Positions 15,949-24,868 of a stretch of DNA of 64,000 nucleotides are shown here, one piece after another. Where the stretch lies: assembly GCA_048264105.1 (NCBI GenBank), contig JBLXDJ010000003.1, positions 372,001 to 436,000 of the forward strand. The letters run 5' to 3'. The DNA comes from Oceanospirillum sp048264105 (lineage in GTDB: Bacteria; Pseudomonadota; Gammaproteobacteria; Pseudomonadales; Halomonadaceae). The position numbers and the translations under genes are program-made. Position 1 is the stretch's first letter; every line of letters begins with the position of its first letter. The notes under the pieces were generated by a model. It was not told where the DNA came from. It did not search any database and saw nothing but the letters and a program-made list of their open reading frames with translations.

Positions 15949-17400
15949 ATGGCACAACTGGTGTGGTTCCGGTCAGATCTGAGAATTCATGATAACCCCG
16001 CGCTCTTTACCGCCTGCCAGCAGGCTCAGCAAGAAGGCACAAGCGTTATCGCCTGTTTTCTGCGCCCCCTTGAGCAATGGCAGTCCCATGACTGGGGACA
16101 AAACCGGATGCGCTATACCGAGCGCTGCCTGCTGGATCTCAAGGATGAGCTTGAGGCGCTGCATATCCCTCTGATCTGTCTGGATGTAGCAACTTTTGCC
16201 GGACAAATCCCGGCACTGCTCCAACTGTGCCAGCAACTGAACTGCCATCAGATTTTCGCCAACGAAGAGCCGGAACTGAATGAGCGCCAACGGGATCAGC
16301 AGCTGATCGCTCAGGCGGAACCGGCGGGCATCCATTGCCAGCTGTTTCATGACCAGAGCCTTCTACCACTGGGCAGCGTGCTGAAAAATGATGGCACTCC
16401 CTATCGGGTTTACACGCCGTTCCGTAAACAGGCACAACAGATGATCGCTCAGCAGCCGGTGCAGACCTTTCCCGCTCCGGCTCCTGTGATCTCTGACGTT
16501 CAAAAGAGCCTGCAATCCAGGATCGATGCGCTGTCATTGGATCAGCCCGGACAGATGACGTTTCAGCCGCAAAACTATTCGGACAATCCGATCCAACAGC
16601 GCTGGCCCGCCACTGAAAAAGAAGCGTTTCATCAGCTTGAACTGTTCTGCGGGCAGCCGATCAATCGCTATAAAACTCAGCGTGATTTTCCCGCCGATGC
16701 CAAAGGCACCAGTCTGCTGTCCCCCATGCTGGCAGCGGGAAAGCTCTCCATTAAAAGTTGCTGGCGAGCTGCGGAACAGATACGACTGGGTGATCCCGCT
16801 GCGGCGGAATCGGCCAGCACCTGGCAGGGTGAGCTTCTGTGGCGGGATTTTTACCGCCATCTGCTGGTGCTTTATCCGGAGCTGAACCGTTATCAGCCGT
16901 TCAAACAGGAAACCCGACAGATTCACTGGCGGGATGCCCCTGACGATCTGCAACGCTGGCAAGAGGGCAAAACCGGTTTTCCACTGGTGGATGCCGCGAT
17001 GCGCCAGCTGAAAGAAACCGGCTGGATGCACAACCGCCTGCGGATGCTGACCGCCGTTTTTCTGAGTAAGTACCTGCTGATTGACTGGCATGAGGGGGAG
17101 AGCTGGTTTATGCAGCATCTGATAGATGCAGATCTGGCATCCAATAATGGCGGCTGGCAGTGGGCTGCGTCTACCGGCACTGATGCTGTCCCTTACTTTC
17201 GGCTGTTAAGCCCCTACCGTCAGGCGGAACGCTTTGATGCTCAGGGTGAGTTTATCGCCCGCTTTGTGCCGGAGCTGGCAAAGTTACCCGCAAAGCAGCG
17301 CATCCAACCGAAAGGTTATGTGCAGGGCTATCCGAGTCCAATGGCCGATCTGAAAGAGGGAAAAGAAAGAATGATGGCGGCGTTTAAAGCGGTGAAATAA
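15949..17400 (+). CDS. phrB: Deoxyribodipyrimidine photolyase
   Basis: A 483-residue class I CPD photolyase of normal length. It repairs cyclobutane pyrimidine dimers with blue or near-UV light. The N-terminal antenna-binding Rossmann domain begins LVWFRSDLRIHDNPAL; the FAD domain shows TSLLSPMLAAGKLS, WQGELLWRDFYRHLL, GFPLVDAAMRQLKETGWMHN, and the FAD/DNA-contact segment NNGGWQWAASTGTDAVPYFR. GGAGG lies before the ATG. It follows the LitR-type regulator by 69 bases, the usual arrangement for light-induced photolyases. Confidence 0.97.
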   Translation: MAQLVWFRSDLRIHDNPALFTACQQAQQEGTSVIACFLRPLEQWQSHDWGQNRMRYTERCLLDLKDELEALHIPLICLDVATFAGQIPALLQLCQQLNCHQIFANEEPELNERQRDQQLIAQAEPAGIHCQLFHDQSLLPLGSVLKNDGTPYRVYTPFRKQAQQMIAQQPVQTFPAPAPVISDVQKSLQSRIDALSLDQPGQMTFQPQNYSDNPIQQRWPATEKEAFHQLELFCGQPINRYKTQRDFPADAKGTSLLSPMLAAGKLSIKSCWRAAEQIRLGDPAAAESASTWQGELLWRDFYRHLLVLYPELNRYQPFKQETRQIHWRDAPDDLQRWQEGKTGFPLVDAAMRQLKETGWMHNRLRMLTAVFLSKYLLIDWHEGESWFMQHLIDADLASNNGGWQWAASTGTDAVPYFRLLSPYRQAERFDAQGEFIARFVPELAKLPAKQRIQPKGYVQGYPSPMADLKEGKERMMAAFKAVK

Positions 17401-17402
17401 CC

Positions 17403-17423
17403 GCTCCCGCAAAGAGCGGGAGC
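17403..17423. terminator. Hairpin between convergent phrB and aer-like genes
   Basis: A perfect stem GCTCCCGC / GCGGGAGC with loop AAAGA lies right after the phrB stop. There is no strong T-run, so it may be a weak terminator or mRNA-end hairpin. Confidence 0.6.
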
Positions 17424-17442
17424 AGAACGGATATAAACCGGT

Positions 17443-19002
17443 TTATTTGAGGGTACGCAGCAGCGACTGCAGCTCAGCCACTTCCTGCGCCAGCTGACGG
17501 TTTGAAGCGCCTGATTCCTGAGCGGTTTCCTGATTGGCATGAGCCAGATCCCGCAACTGACTGATACTGCGATCCATCTCATCACTGGCGGCGGCCTGCT
17601 CAGAAATCTGGTTAGTAATCCGCTCGCTACGGGAGGTCACTTCCAGTACCGCGGCCACAACATCCTGCAGGGTTTCACCAGCGGAGACGATGCGGGCCGC
17701 ACTCTCGCTGGCCTGCTGCTGACTGGCCTGCATACGCTCCACAGAGTCACCCACCAGCTTACGGATACGGTCGATACGCTCAACGATCTGCACCGTTGCT
17801 TCCTGCGTTTTAGACGCCAGCTGACGAACTTCATCGGCTACCACGGCAAAACCGCGTCCCTGCTCACCGGCTCGCGCCGCTTCAATCGCCGCATTCAGCG
17901 CCAGCAGGTTGGTCTGATCCGCGATCTCGGTGATCACCTGAACGGTTTTGGCCACTTCATTGGACTCAGTCTGCAGCACCTGTATCGCCTCGGAAGCCTG
18001 CTCAACAGCGACTTTAACCTCTTCAACATCCGCCACACCGGTACGAACCACCTCCCGGCCGGATTCTGCCTGCGCCTCCACCGAGCGCATCAGCTGGTTG
18101 ATCTCCTGAATATCAGTTTCAACCTCATGGAAACCGGCGCTGACCTGATGCGCCGTGGAGACCAGGCTGTTCAGCTCGTTTTCCTGCTGGCTCATCGACT
18201 GATGAGACTGCTCAACCTGAGTTTCAGCACTCTGAGCCACCTGAGACAGCTCCTGAGTGGCTTCATCAATACGACCGGTAAAGGTGCGCAGTTTGGCGTC
18301 CTGCATACGCATCGCCAGTTCAATTGCACCAAACTCATCCATCCGGCCGGTATAAACCTGCTGGGAGACCGGGTTATTAATCACCGTCAGCGACTTACAG
18401 AACAGTTTTTTCAACGGCTGCAGCAGGATGTTCTGCCCGGCCAGAGCAAAGAAGCCCATTGTGCCGATGATAAAGGCCAGCAGATTACGGTTATCGATAA
18501 AAAATACCGCAATCAGGGAAAAGAGGGTCAGAAGCAATGTGAGCGCCAACGAACGGCCAAAGGCACTGAAACGTTTTTTCGGGCCGCCCTGCTTACCGGC
18601 ATTAATCGCCTGATAGATCTGCTCGGCACGGTCGGTCACTTCATCTTCCGGCTGAACCCGAACCGACTGATAACCCACCACTTTGTCACCGTCATAAACC
18701 GGTGAAACATAGGCATCAACCCAGTAATAGTCGCCATTGATCGCCCGGTTTTTCACCACGCCGATCCAGGATTCACCTTTCTTAATGCGCGCCCAGAGGT
18801 CTGCAAAGGCAATCGGTGGCATATCCGGGTGACGCACCACGTTATGGTTTTTGCCGATCAGGGCGTCACGATCAAAACCACTGATGTCACAAAAAGCATC
18901 ATTAGCAAAGGTAGTGATTCCTTTCAGATCCGTGGTGGAAACCAAACGACTCTGCTCGCCAAGACGGCGCTCATTTTGTGTAACCGGTAAATTCTTCTTC
19001 AT
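17443..19002 (-). CDS. aer: Aer-like PAS-domain chemoreceptor (aerotaxis)
   Basis: A 519-residue receptor. The N-terminal PAS domain closely matches the FAD-binding PAS of Aer (TDLKGITTFANDAFCDISGFD, HNVVRHPDMPPIAFADLWARIKKGESWIGVVKNRAINGDYYWVDAY). One or two hydrophobic segments near residues 155-195 anchor it without a periplasmic domain. A HAMP-like region and a full signalling domain (QTNLLALNAAIEAARAGEQGRGFAVVADEVR) follow. Aer senses redox or oxygen through FAD and signals to CheA. Tryptophan in KKGESW is a conserved PAS position. It is a single gene, convergent with phrB. Confidence 0.9.
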   Translation of the reverse strand: MKKNLPVTQNERRLGEQSRLVSTTDLKGITTFANDAFCDISGFDRDALIGKNHNVVRHPDMPPIAFADLWARIKKGESWIGVVKNRAINGDYYWVDAYVSPVYDGDKVVGYQSVRVQPEDEVTDRAEQIYQAINAGKQGGPKKRFSAFGRSLALTLLLTLFSLIAVFFIDNRNLLAFIIGTMGFFALAGQNILLQPLKKLFCKSLTVINNPVSQQVYTGRMDEFGAIELAMRMQDAKLRTFTGRIDEATQELSQVAQSAETQVEQSHQSMSQQENELNSLVSTAHQVSAGFHEVETDIQEINQLMRSVEAQAESGREVVRTGVADVEEVKVAVEQASEAIQVLQTESNEVAKTVQVITEIADQTNLLALNAAIEAARAGEQGRGFAVVADEVRQLASKTQEATVQIVERIDRIRKLVGDSVERMQASQQQASESAARIVSAGETLQDVVAAVLEVTSRSERITNQISEQAAASDEMDRSISQLRDLAHANQETAQESGASNRQLAQEVAELQSLLRTLK

Positions 19003-19356
19003 ACTGCACCTTGTGCAAACCCTACTGCCTCAGGCGATCTGGCATCAGACAACCGACAACGAACCCGATAAGTATCTGTCATAAATAGAGAAATCGCCCG
19101 CGCATTCTCTTTCCATGAATAAAATGCAGGTTTTCGGCGTTTCCATTGAAATTAAAAATCGCAAAAGTATAGCAAAATTAGCCCGTAAACAGCCTATTCA
19201 ATGGTCATAAAGGTCTGATTTTCGTATCCGGGTCATCTTTTGACCATGGATAAGGCTATTTATTGACGGGGTATACGTGCAATATACCCCCACACGATTT
19301 AGACTATGCGCGACTATTTCTGACAGAAATCGAATAACAACCACTGGATTTTTTCT
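19003..19356. other. 354-base divergent region between aer and fabA
   Basis: Besides the palindrome annotated at 19268-19290, it carries an inverted repeat GGTCA-N5-TGACC (19231-19245) and a wider ATGGTCA/TGACCAT pair (19201-19207 and 19241-19247). These do not fit the classical FadR spacing. A/T-rich DNA at 19085-19190 is likely the aer side. Confidence 0.5.
19268..19290 (+). promoter_or_regulatory. Perfect palindromic operator upstream of fabA
   Basis: GGGGTATA and TATACCCC form perfect 8-base arms around a 7-base spacer (CGTGCAA), ending 66 bases before the fabA start. TTGACG overlaps its left edge (19263-19268), and TAGACT at 19300-19305 may be a -10 element. The sequence is unlike the FabR, DesT or FadR sites I know. 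Confidence 0.65.
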
Positions 19357-19872
19357 GTGACCAAGCAAAATTCTTACAACCGTGAAGAGTTGCTGCAATG
19401 CAGCCAAGGGGAGCTATTTGGTCCAGGCAATGCTCAGCTGCCTGCACCTAATATGCTCATGTTGGACCGTATCGTCAGTATTACTGAAGATGGCGGTGAA
19501 CATGGTAAAGGCGAAATTATCGCTGAACTGGATATCACGCCTGATCTTTGGTTCTTTGACTGCCACTTCCCGGGTGATCCGGTGATGCCTGGTTGTCTGG
19601 GACTGGATGCTATGTGGCAGCTGGTAGGTTTCCACCTGGGCTGGTTAGGCAATCCTGGTAAAGGTCGTGCTCTGGGTAGCGGTGAAGTTAAATTCACTGG
19701 CCAGATCCTGCCGACTGCTAAACTGGTGACCTACAAGATCACCATGAAGCGCGTCATCTCCCGCAAACTGTGCCTGGGTATCGCTGATGGCTCAGTATCG
19801 GTTGATGGTCGTGAGATCTACACTGCAAAAGATCTGCGTGTTGGTCTGTTTACTTCAACGGATAACTTCTAA
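19357..19872 (+). CDS. fabA: 3-hydroxydecanoyl-ACP dehydratase/isomerase FabA
   Basis: A 171-residue enzyme that dehydrates 3-hydroxydecanoyl-ACP and isomerises trans-2- to cis-3-decenoyl-ACP, the branch point of unsaturated fatty-acid synthesis. The catalytic pair is present at the same positions as in E. coli: H70 in DCHFPGDPVMPG and D84 in GLDAMWQL. ELFGPGNAQLPAPNMLMLDR is also family-typical. It starts with GTG (the family N-terminus begins here) behind a weak ribosome site. fabB follows 15 bases later, forming the classical fabAB operon of Pseudomonas-like bacteria. Confidence 0.97.
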   Translation: MTKQNSYNREELLQCSQGELFGPGNAQLPAPNMLMLDRIVSITEDGGEHGKGEIIAELDITPDLWFFDCHFPGDPVMPGCLGLDAMWQLVGFHLGWLGNPGKGRALGSGEVKFTGQILPTAKLVTYKITMKRVISRKLCLGIADGSVSVDGREIYTAKDLRVGLFTSTDNF

Positions 19873-19887
19873 TACAGAGGGCTAACC

Positions 19888-21105
19888 ATGAGACGTGTAG
19901 TTGTAACCGGAATGGGCATCGTTTCCTGCCTGGGTAATGACGTTGCCTCCGTGCTTGAGTCCCTGCGTCAGGGTCGCTCTGGTATTAAATTCAACGAAGA
20001 GTATCGTGATCGCGGTTTCCGCAGCCATGTTTCCGGCTCCGTGGATATCAACCTCGATGAGATGATCGACCGTAAGCTGAAACGCTTTATGGGCGACGCT
20101 GCGGGTTATGCATACCTGTCTATGCAGCAAGCGATTGCAGATTCCGGCCTGAGCGAAGATCAGGTATCCAACGTGCGTACCGGCCTGATTGCAGGTTCCG
20201 GTGGTGCATCATCTGCTGACCAAGTGGAAGCAGCTGATATTCTGCGTGAAAAAGGCTTACGCCGCGTTGGTCCTTACCGCGTTACACGTACCATGGGTAG
20301 TACTGTATCTGCTTGTCTGGCAACGCCATTCAAGATCAAGGGCGTTAACTACTCCATCTCGTCTGCCTGTGCGACCAGTGCTCACTGTATTGGTGCCGGT
20401 GTAGAACAGATTCAGCTGGGTAAACAGGATGTGATCTTCGCCGGTGGTGGTGAAGAAGAGCATTGGACCCTGAGCTGTCTGTTTGATGCGATGGGCGCTC
20501 TGTCCACCAAATACAACGAGACGCCGGAAAAAGCGTCCCGTGCTTACGATGCAAACCGTGATGGTTTTGTTATCGCAGGCGGTGGCGGCATGCTGGTTCT
20601 GGAAGAGCTGGAACACGCTAAAGCCCGTGGTGCTAAGATCTATGCTGAAGTTGTTGGCTACGGCGCAACATCTGATGGCTACGACATGGTGGCTCCTTCC
20701 GGTGAAGGCGCACAGCGCTGCATGGAACAGGCAATGTCCACTGTTGAAGGCGATGTTGATTACATCAACACCCACGGCACCTCGACTCCGGTCGGTGACG
20801 TTGCTGAGCTGAAAGCGGTTAAAGCCGTATTTGGCGACAACAGCCCCGCCATGAGTTCTACCAAGTCTCTGACCGGTCACTCTCTGGGTGCTACCGGTGT
20901 TCAGGAAGCGATCTACAGCCTGCTGATGATGCAAAATGACTTCATCACAGCATCGGCTAACGTAGAAGAGCTGGATGAACAGGCACAGGGTCTGGATATC
21001 GTGACCGAATTACGTGAAGGCGTTAAGCTGAACCGCGTAATGTCCAACAGCTTCGGCTTCGGCGGCACCAACGCCACCCTGATCATGCAGCGTTTTGAAG
21101 GTTAA
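19888..21105 (+). CDS. fabB: 3-oxoacyl-ACP synthase I FabB
   Basis: A 405-residue condensing enzyme of KAS I type. It elongates cis-3-decenoyl-ACP and so completes the unsaturated branch begun by FabA. The active-site cysteine is C161 (SSACATSAHC), with histidines in NTHGTSTPVGD and KSLTGHSLGATG, and the glycine-rich NSFGFGGTNATL loop near the end. AGAGGG precedes the ATG. It shares the operon with fabA and ends at a terminator. Confidence 0.98.
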   Translation: MRRVVVTGMGIVSCLGNDVASVLESLRQGRSGIKFNEEYRDRGFRSHVSGSVDINLDEMIDRKLKRFMGDAAGYAYLSMQQAIADSGLSEDQVSNVRTGLIAGSGGASSADQVEAADILREKGLRRVGPYRVTRTMGSTVSACLATPFKIKGVNYSISSACATSAHCIGAGVEQIQLGKQDVIFAGGGEEEHWTLSCLFDAMGALSTKYNETPEKASRAYDANRDGFVIAGGGGMLVLEELEHAKARGAKIYAEVVGYGATSDGYDMVAPSGEGAQRCMEQAMSTVEGDVDYINTHGTSTPVGDVAELKAVKAVFGDNSPAMSSTKSLTGHSLGATGVQEAIYSLLMMQNDFITASANVEELDEQAQGLDIVTELREGVKLNRVMSNSFGFGGTNATLIMQRFEG

Positions 21106-21137
21106 TCAGCATCGCTGAATAGCTTTTAAGCTGCATA

Positions 21138-21189
21138 AAAAACCCGCGCGACTCTTAGTGAATACTAAACGTTGGAGCGGGTTTTTTTG
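21138..21189 (+). terminator. fabAB terminator
   Basis: The outer stem AACCCGC / GCGGGTT encloses an inner hairpin region and is followed by a run of seven T, about 35 bases after the fabB stop. Confidence 0.85.
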
Positions 21190-21219
21190 TACCTGCAGAA
21201 ACATCGGGTGTTAGACGAA

Positions 21220-22095
21220 CTACAACACCCAAGCCAGAACCAACGGCAGGGTAATGACGCTGGCAAAGTTGCCCAGCAGCACGATAGAAGCAACCCGAGC
21301 CGGCTCCTGATTGAACTGTTCGGCGATCATATAGTTGAGCACGGCAGGTGGCAGGGCGCTGAAAACGATCAGAATCGCCAGTTGCTGCGGTTCAAACGTC
21401 CAGATGAAGGTAGCAAGCCATGCCATCAGAAGTCCCGACAGCGGGCAGAGAATTGCGCCTGTGATCCCCATCTTCCAATCCGACAGATCCACCGACAGCA
21501 AGCGCACGCCCAGCGTGAACAGCATCAGCGGAATTGAGATCTGCCCCAGCATATCCATCGGAATCGCCACCGCGTCCGGCAGTGACCAGCCCATAAAGCT
21601 AAAGATAAAACCAAGAATCGTTGCCTGAACCACCGGCATCTTCAGCATCGCCATCAGTTTGGTTTTATGATCCAGGATGTACAGACCGATACTGAAGTGC
21701 AGCAGCATCTCAACAATAAACACCATCACCGCCGCAGGCAGTGCAGCCTCACCAAAGGCCAGAACGATCAGCGGAATCCCCATATTACCGGTGTTGTTGA
21801 ACATCATTGGCGGGATAAAGGTTTTCAGATTCCAGCCCAGAAGTTTCACAATCGGCAGCAGTACCACACCGGAACCCAGCACGATAAGCGCAGAAGCCAG
21901 CGCCAGATCCTGATAGGCAACCATGTCGAAGGATTTGTCCGCCAGCACCGAGAACACCAGCGCCGGGACAAAGACATCCATATTCATGCGGTTAGCGGTC
22001 GAGATATCCGTCGGCTTCCAGCGCCCGTAGAAGGCACCAATCGCCACCACCAGAAATAGCGGGAAAACTGTCAGTAATAACTTCTCAACCAGCAC
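21220..22095 (-). CDS. AEC-family (auxin efflux carrier-type) transporter
   Basis: A 291-residue integral membrane protein with about ten hydrophobic segments in two inverted halves, as in the AEC/bile-acid-sodium-symporter-like fold. Family features include VVAIGAFYGRWK near the N-terminus, MMFNNTGNMGIPLIVLAFGE (the NNxGNxGxP motif in the middle) and LFTLGVRLL. Bacterial members are reported to export or take up small carboxylates such as malate; the substrate cannot be read from sequence. It starts with GTG after GAGGAGAG. It is convergent with fabB. Confidence 0.88.
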   Translation of the reverse strand: MLVEKLLLTVFPLFLVVAIGAFYGRWKPTDISTANRMNMDVFVPALVFSVLADKSFDMVAYQDLALASALIVLGSGVVLLPIVKLLGWNLKTFIPPMMFNNTGNMGIPLIVLAFGEAALPAAVMVFIVEMLLHFSIGLYILDHKTKLMAMLKMPVVQATILGFIFSFMGWSLPDAVAIPMDMLGQISIPLMLFTLGVRLLSVDLSDWKMGITGAILCPLSGLLMAWLATFIWTFEPQQLAILIVFSALPPAVLNYMIAEQFNQEPARVASIVLLGNFASVITLPLVLAWVL

Positions 22096-22165
22096 GCAAT
22101 CTCTCCTCAGACACCGGTGATTTAAACGATAATGCAGCGCACAACCTGCCAGAACATAAAAGAAA

Positions 22166-22201
22166 GCCGGAGAGACTGCCAGTAGGGACAGAGGCTCCGG
22201 C
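22166..22201 (-). terminator. Terminator of the universal stress protein gene
   Basis: The stem GCCGGAG / CTCCGGC with a large inner loop is followed on the minus strand by TTTCTTTTATG, between the usp stop and the start of the AEC gene. Confidence 0.65.
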
Positions 22202-22260
22202 CTGCTTTTTAAGGTTAACTCACCCCTTTGGGTGACTTAACGGGATTTGATGAACAGAAT

Positions 22261-22752
22261 TTACTGGTCGTTCGGCACCATCAGTACCGGCACTTTCGTG
22301 TGCAGACCGATCTGCTGAGCGGTATCACCCATCAGCTTCTGCCCAAAGACACCATGGTGGCTGTGGGAGCCGATCACGATAAGGTCCGCCTGTTCAGACT
22401 TCGCCACACGCAGAACCAGCTCAGCAGGATTTGCTTCCTCAACCAAGATGCTGACGTCTACATCATCAGTATCCGGCAGACCATCCAGCTCCTCATCACG
22501 GAACTTAGCCACCCGCGCCTGCATGGTGTCGCGGATGCGAGCCATGCCCTGATCATGAATCTCATCCAGCGCTTCCTTAGGCAGGTAGTGCTCGATAATT
22601 GCATGACCAAACTCACTCACCGGCTCCAGGGCATGTACCATCACGATACGGGCCTTGTAAGTTCGCGCCAGATTAACCGCATGGCGGAATACCGGACGGG
22701 TATTCTTACCCAGAGTTGTGGCGTACACGATGGTCTTAATTTCCGGAAGCAT
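22261..22752 (-). CDS. Universal stress protein, UspA superfamily
   Basis: A 163-residue single-domain Usp protein. It shows the N-terminal IKTIVYATTLGKNTRPVFRHAVNLA and the ATP-binding signature near the C-terminus (DLIVIGSHSHHGVFGQKLMGDTAQQI, G-2x-G-9x-G(S/T)-like) followed by VPVLMVPN. An insertion of helices in the middle (GHAIIEHYLPKEALDEIHDQG) is longer than in UspA. The nucleotide-binding pattern suggests an ATP-binding class. GGAAAGGA precedes the ATG. Confidence 0.9.
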   Translation of the reverse strand: MLPEIKTIVYATTLGKNTRPVFRHAVNLARTYKARIVMVHALEPVSEFGHAIIEHYLPKEALDEIHDQGMARIRDTMQARVAKFRDEELDGLPDTDDVDVSILVEEANPAELVLRVAKSEQADLIVIGSHSHHGVFGQKLMGDTAQQIGLHTKVPVLMVPNDQ

Positions 22753-22808
22753 AGTGTCCTTTCCTTTTTTGAGTCGGGCAGCATCACGCTGCCCTTGTTT
22801 GTCTAAAG

Positions 22809-24698
22809 CTAGAGCGTTCTGAAGCGGGCACTCAGAGCTTCCAGCTGTTCAGCGCGTTCATGCACTGCACGGCTGGCAGACACGATCTGCCCGGTTGCTT
22901 CATGGTTTTGTCCGATTTCGTGGGCGATATGGTCCATATCCTGAGCCATCTGGCTGGTGGTCTGGGCCACTTCACGCACGGCGTTCATAATTTCCTGAGT
23001 CTGATCAGCCGCATCACGGGTCTGTTGCTCAATAGCACGTACCGCTTCCACAGCCTGATCACCCAATGCACGCCCCTGTTCAACACGGCTGCGGCTCTGC
23101 TGCATCGCATTGATCACGGACTGGGTATCTTTCTGGATCGCTTCCACTTTCTCGGTGATATCCGTGGTCGCTTTTACGGTTTGCTCTGCCAGTGTCCGGA
23201 CCTCATCCGCAACCACGGCAAAGCCACGGCCTGCTTCACCGGCACGGGCCGCTTCAATCGCCGCATTCAGCGCCAGCAGGTTGGTTTGCTCCGCAACACC
23301 GACAATCAGGTCGATCACCACATCGATCTCTTTTGAGCGTGCTCCCAGGGTTTCTACGGAGCTGCTGGCTTCATCAACCACTTCTGCCACATCAGCCAGC
23401 GCCTGAATCGCCTGACCAATCACCTGAGCGCCCTGATGAGCGGTTTCAAAGGCCGCATTGGCAGAGTCACTCACATGCTGAGTCGTATCGGCTACCTGAT
23501 CTGTGGTCGCGCTGATCTCTTCCGTTGCTGCAACCAGAGAGCTACTGCGGGATGAGATAGAGCTGCTGCCATCGACAATCTGCTGCACAGAAGAGTCCAT
23601 GCTATCGGCGGTTTGTTTCAGCTCATTGTTACTCTGTACCAGATGACTGATCACCTCGTTCAGGCCAGCTGTCATCGTATTAGTCGCCACCGCCAGCTGA
23701 CGGAACTCATCCTGCTCATTGCCCTTTTCAGCCAGCTTATGGGTCAGATCACCTTTGGCGATCTCACTCAGCACCTCAAGGGTCTGTTTCACATTTCGTG
23801 TGATAGAAACCGCAACAGAGGTCACGATAGCGCCGATCACAATGGCCAGCAGGATGCTGCCCAGAATAATGGACCAACGGGCACTGGAAGCGGCTTCTGT
23901 CGCGTGCTGCTGTGCTTTCACCAGCAGGTTCTGCTCCAGGTAGAGACGCCCCTGCTGCATCTGATCCGAGATCTGCTGACGGTAACCGGCCAGCTGACCA
24001 TCCAGCTCCGCAAGCTGCGTCCGCATCGCCATCACTTTATGCAGCGAGTCTTCGTACTTATCGACAAAGGGGAAGAAGATATCGTCGAAAGCCATCGCCC
24101 GGATATCGGTTCGCAGCTGATCCACAGAAGACTGCACAACCTTGCGCTGCTCATCGGTGGGATAGATCAGGAAATCTTTCTCTTTGGCGCGAACCTCCCG
24201 CAGACGGGCGGCAAAAGAGCCAAACACTTCGATCTCGCTGAGCAACGCCGCAGCACTTTCTTCTAACTGCCCCAGCTCACCGCTTGTGGCGCTGAGACCG
24301 TAGTTTTTACGTACCTGAACCCACTGATCGAGGGATTTCAGATAGGGTTCAAGCAGCTGTGTCGTATCGGACAATAAGGTTTTTGCACGGCCATCATCCA
24401 CATTACCTGCAGCGGTATTAAGCTGGTTGATCGCATTGGCTTTAAGGTCACCAAGGGCGCTGTCGATCTCACCGATGGTGTCTTCATTAGCCGTTTCACG
24501 CAGTTTGGCAAATTGCAGTAGCTGAACTTCGAGGTTGGTTACCAGCTGTGCAACATGTCCCAGACGCACCACATGTTCCGATGCGCCGGTCAGAAGACCC
24601 AGACTGATAATGGAATAGATACCCATCGCACTGATGCCCATAATAACTACCAGGACAACGGCGATAAGCTTTTGACGTAATGAGAGATTAAGACTCAT
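22809..24698 (-). CDS. Methyl-accepting chemotaxis protein with HBM-type helical sensor
   Basis: A 629-residue transmembrane receptor. TM1 (~12-32) and TM2 (~278-300) enclose a ~245-residue all-helical periplasmic domain (VVRLGHVAQLVTNLEVQLLQFAKLRET..., REVRAKEKDFLIYPTDEQRKVV), the pattern of the HBM (helical bimodular) sensors such as McpS, which bind TCA-cycle acids. HAMP follows (ITRNVKQTLEVLSEIAKGDLTHKL), then the signalling domain (QTNLLALNAAIEAARAGEAGRGFAVVADEVRTLAEQT). AAGGAG precedes the ATG. Proximity to the lactate/oxoacid genes makes an organic acid a reasonable ligand, but this is inference. Confidence 0.93.
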   Translation of the reverse strand: MSLNLSLRQKLIAVVLVVIMGISAMGIYSIISLGLLTGASEHVVRLGHVAQLVTNLEVQLLQFAKLRETANEDTIGEIDSALGDLKANAINQLNTAAGNVDDGRAKTLLSDTTQLLEPYLKSLDQWVQVRKNYGLSATSGELGQLEESAAALLSEIEVFGSFAARLREVRAKEKDFLIYPTDEQRKVVQSSVDQLRTDIRAMAFDDIFFPFVDKYEDSLHKVMAMRTQLAELDGQLAGYRQQISDQMQQGRLYLEQNLLVKAQQHATEAASSARWSIILGSILLAIVIGAIVTSVAVSITRNVKQTLEVLSEIAKGDLTHKLAEKGNEQDEFRQLAVATNTMTAGLNEVISHLVQSNNELKQTADSMDSSVQQIVDGSSSISSRSSSLVAATEEISATTDQVADTTQHVSDSANAAFETAHQGAQVIGQAIQALADVAEVVDEASSSVETLGARSKEIDVVIDLIVGVAEQTNLLALNAAIEAARAGEAGRGFAVVADEVRTLAEQTVKATTDITEKVEAIQKDTQSVINAMQQSRSRVEQGRALGDQAVEAVRAIEQQTRDAADQTQEIMNAVREVAQTTSQMAQDMDHIAHEIGQNHEATGQIVSASRAVHERAEQLEALSARFRTL

Positions 24699-24868
24699 TG
24701 TCAGGGCTCCTTTTGATGCCTGTCACAGGAGGGTTAAACCTGATTCAGGCGGTACTTTTTGTTTTTATATAAGAGGCTTCCGATATTAACCTTAGCAGGC
24801 TAAACCGGAAACCGAGCCGTGATCTTTCCGTAGACACACATTTCAGAGCAGTGGAAACAGGCCTCAAA

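Noticed and set aside
1..24698. Near-identical segments in the three chemoreceptor genes as a repeat family
   Set aside because: They encode the universally conserved receptor signalling tip and reflect protein conservation, not a DNA repeat.
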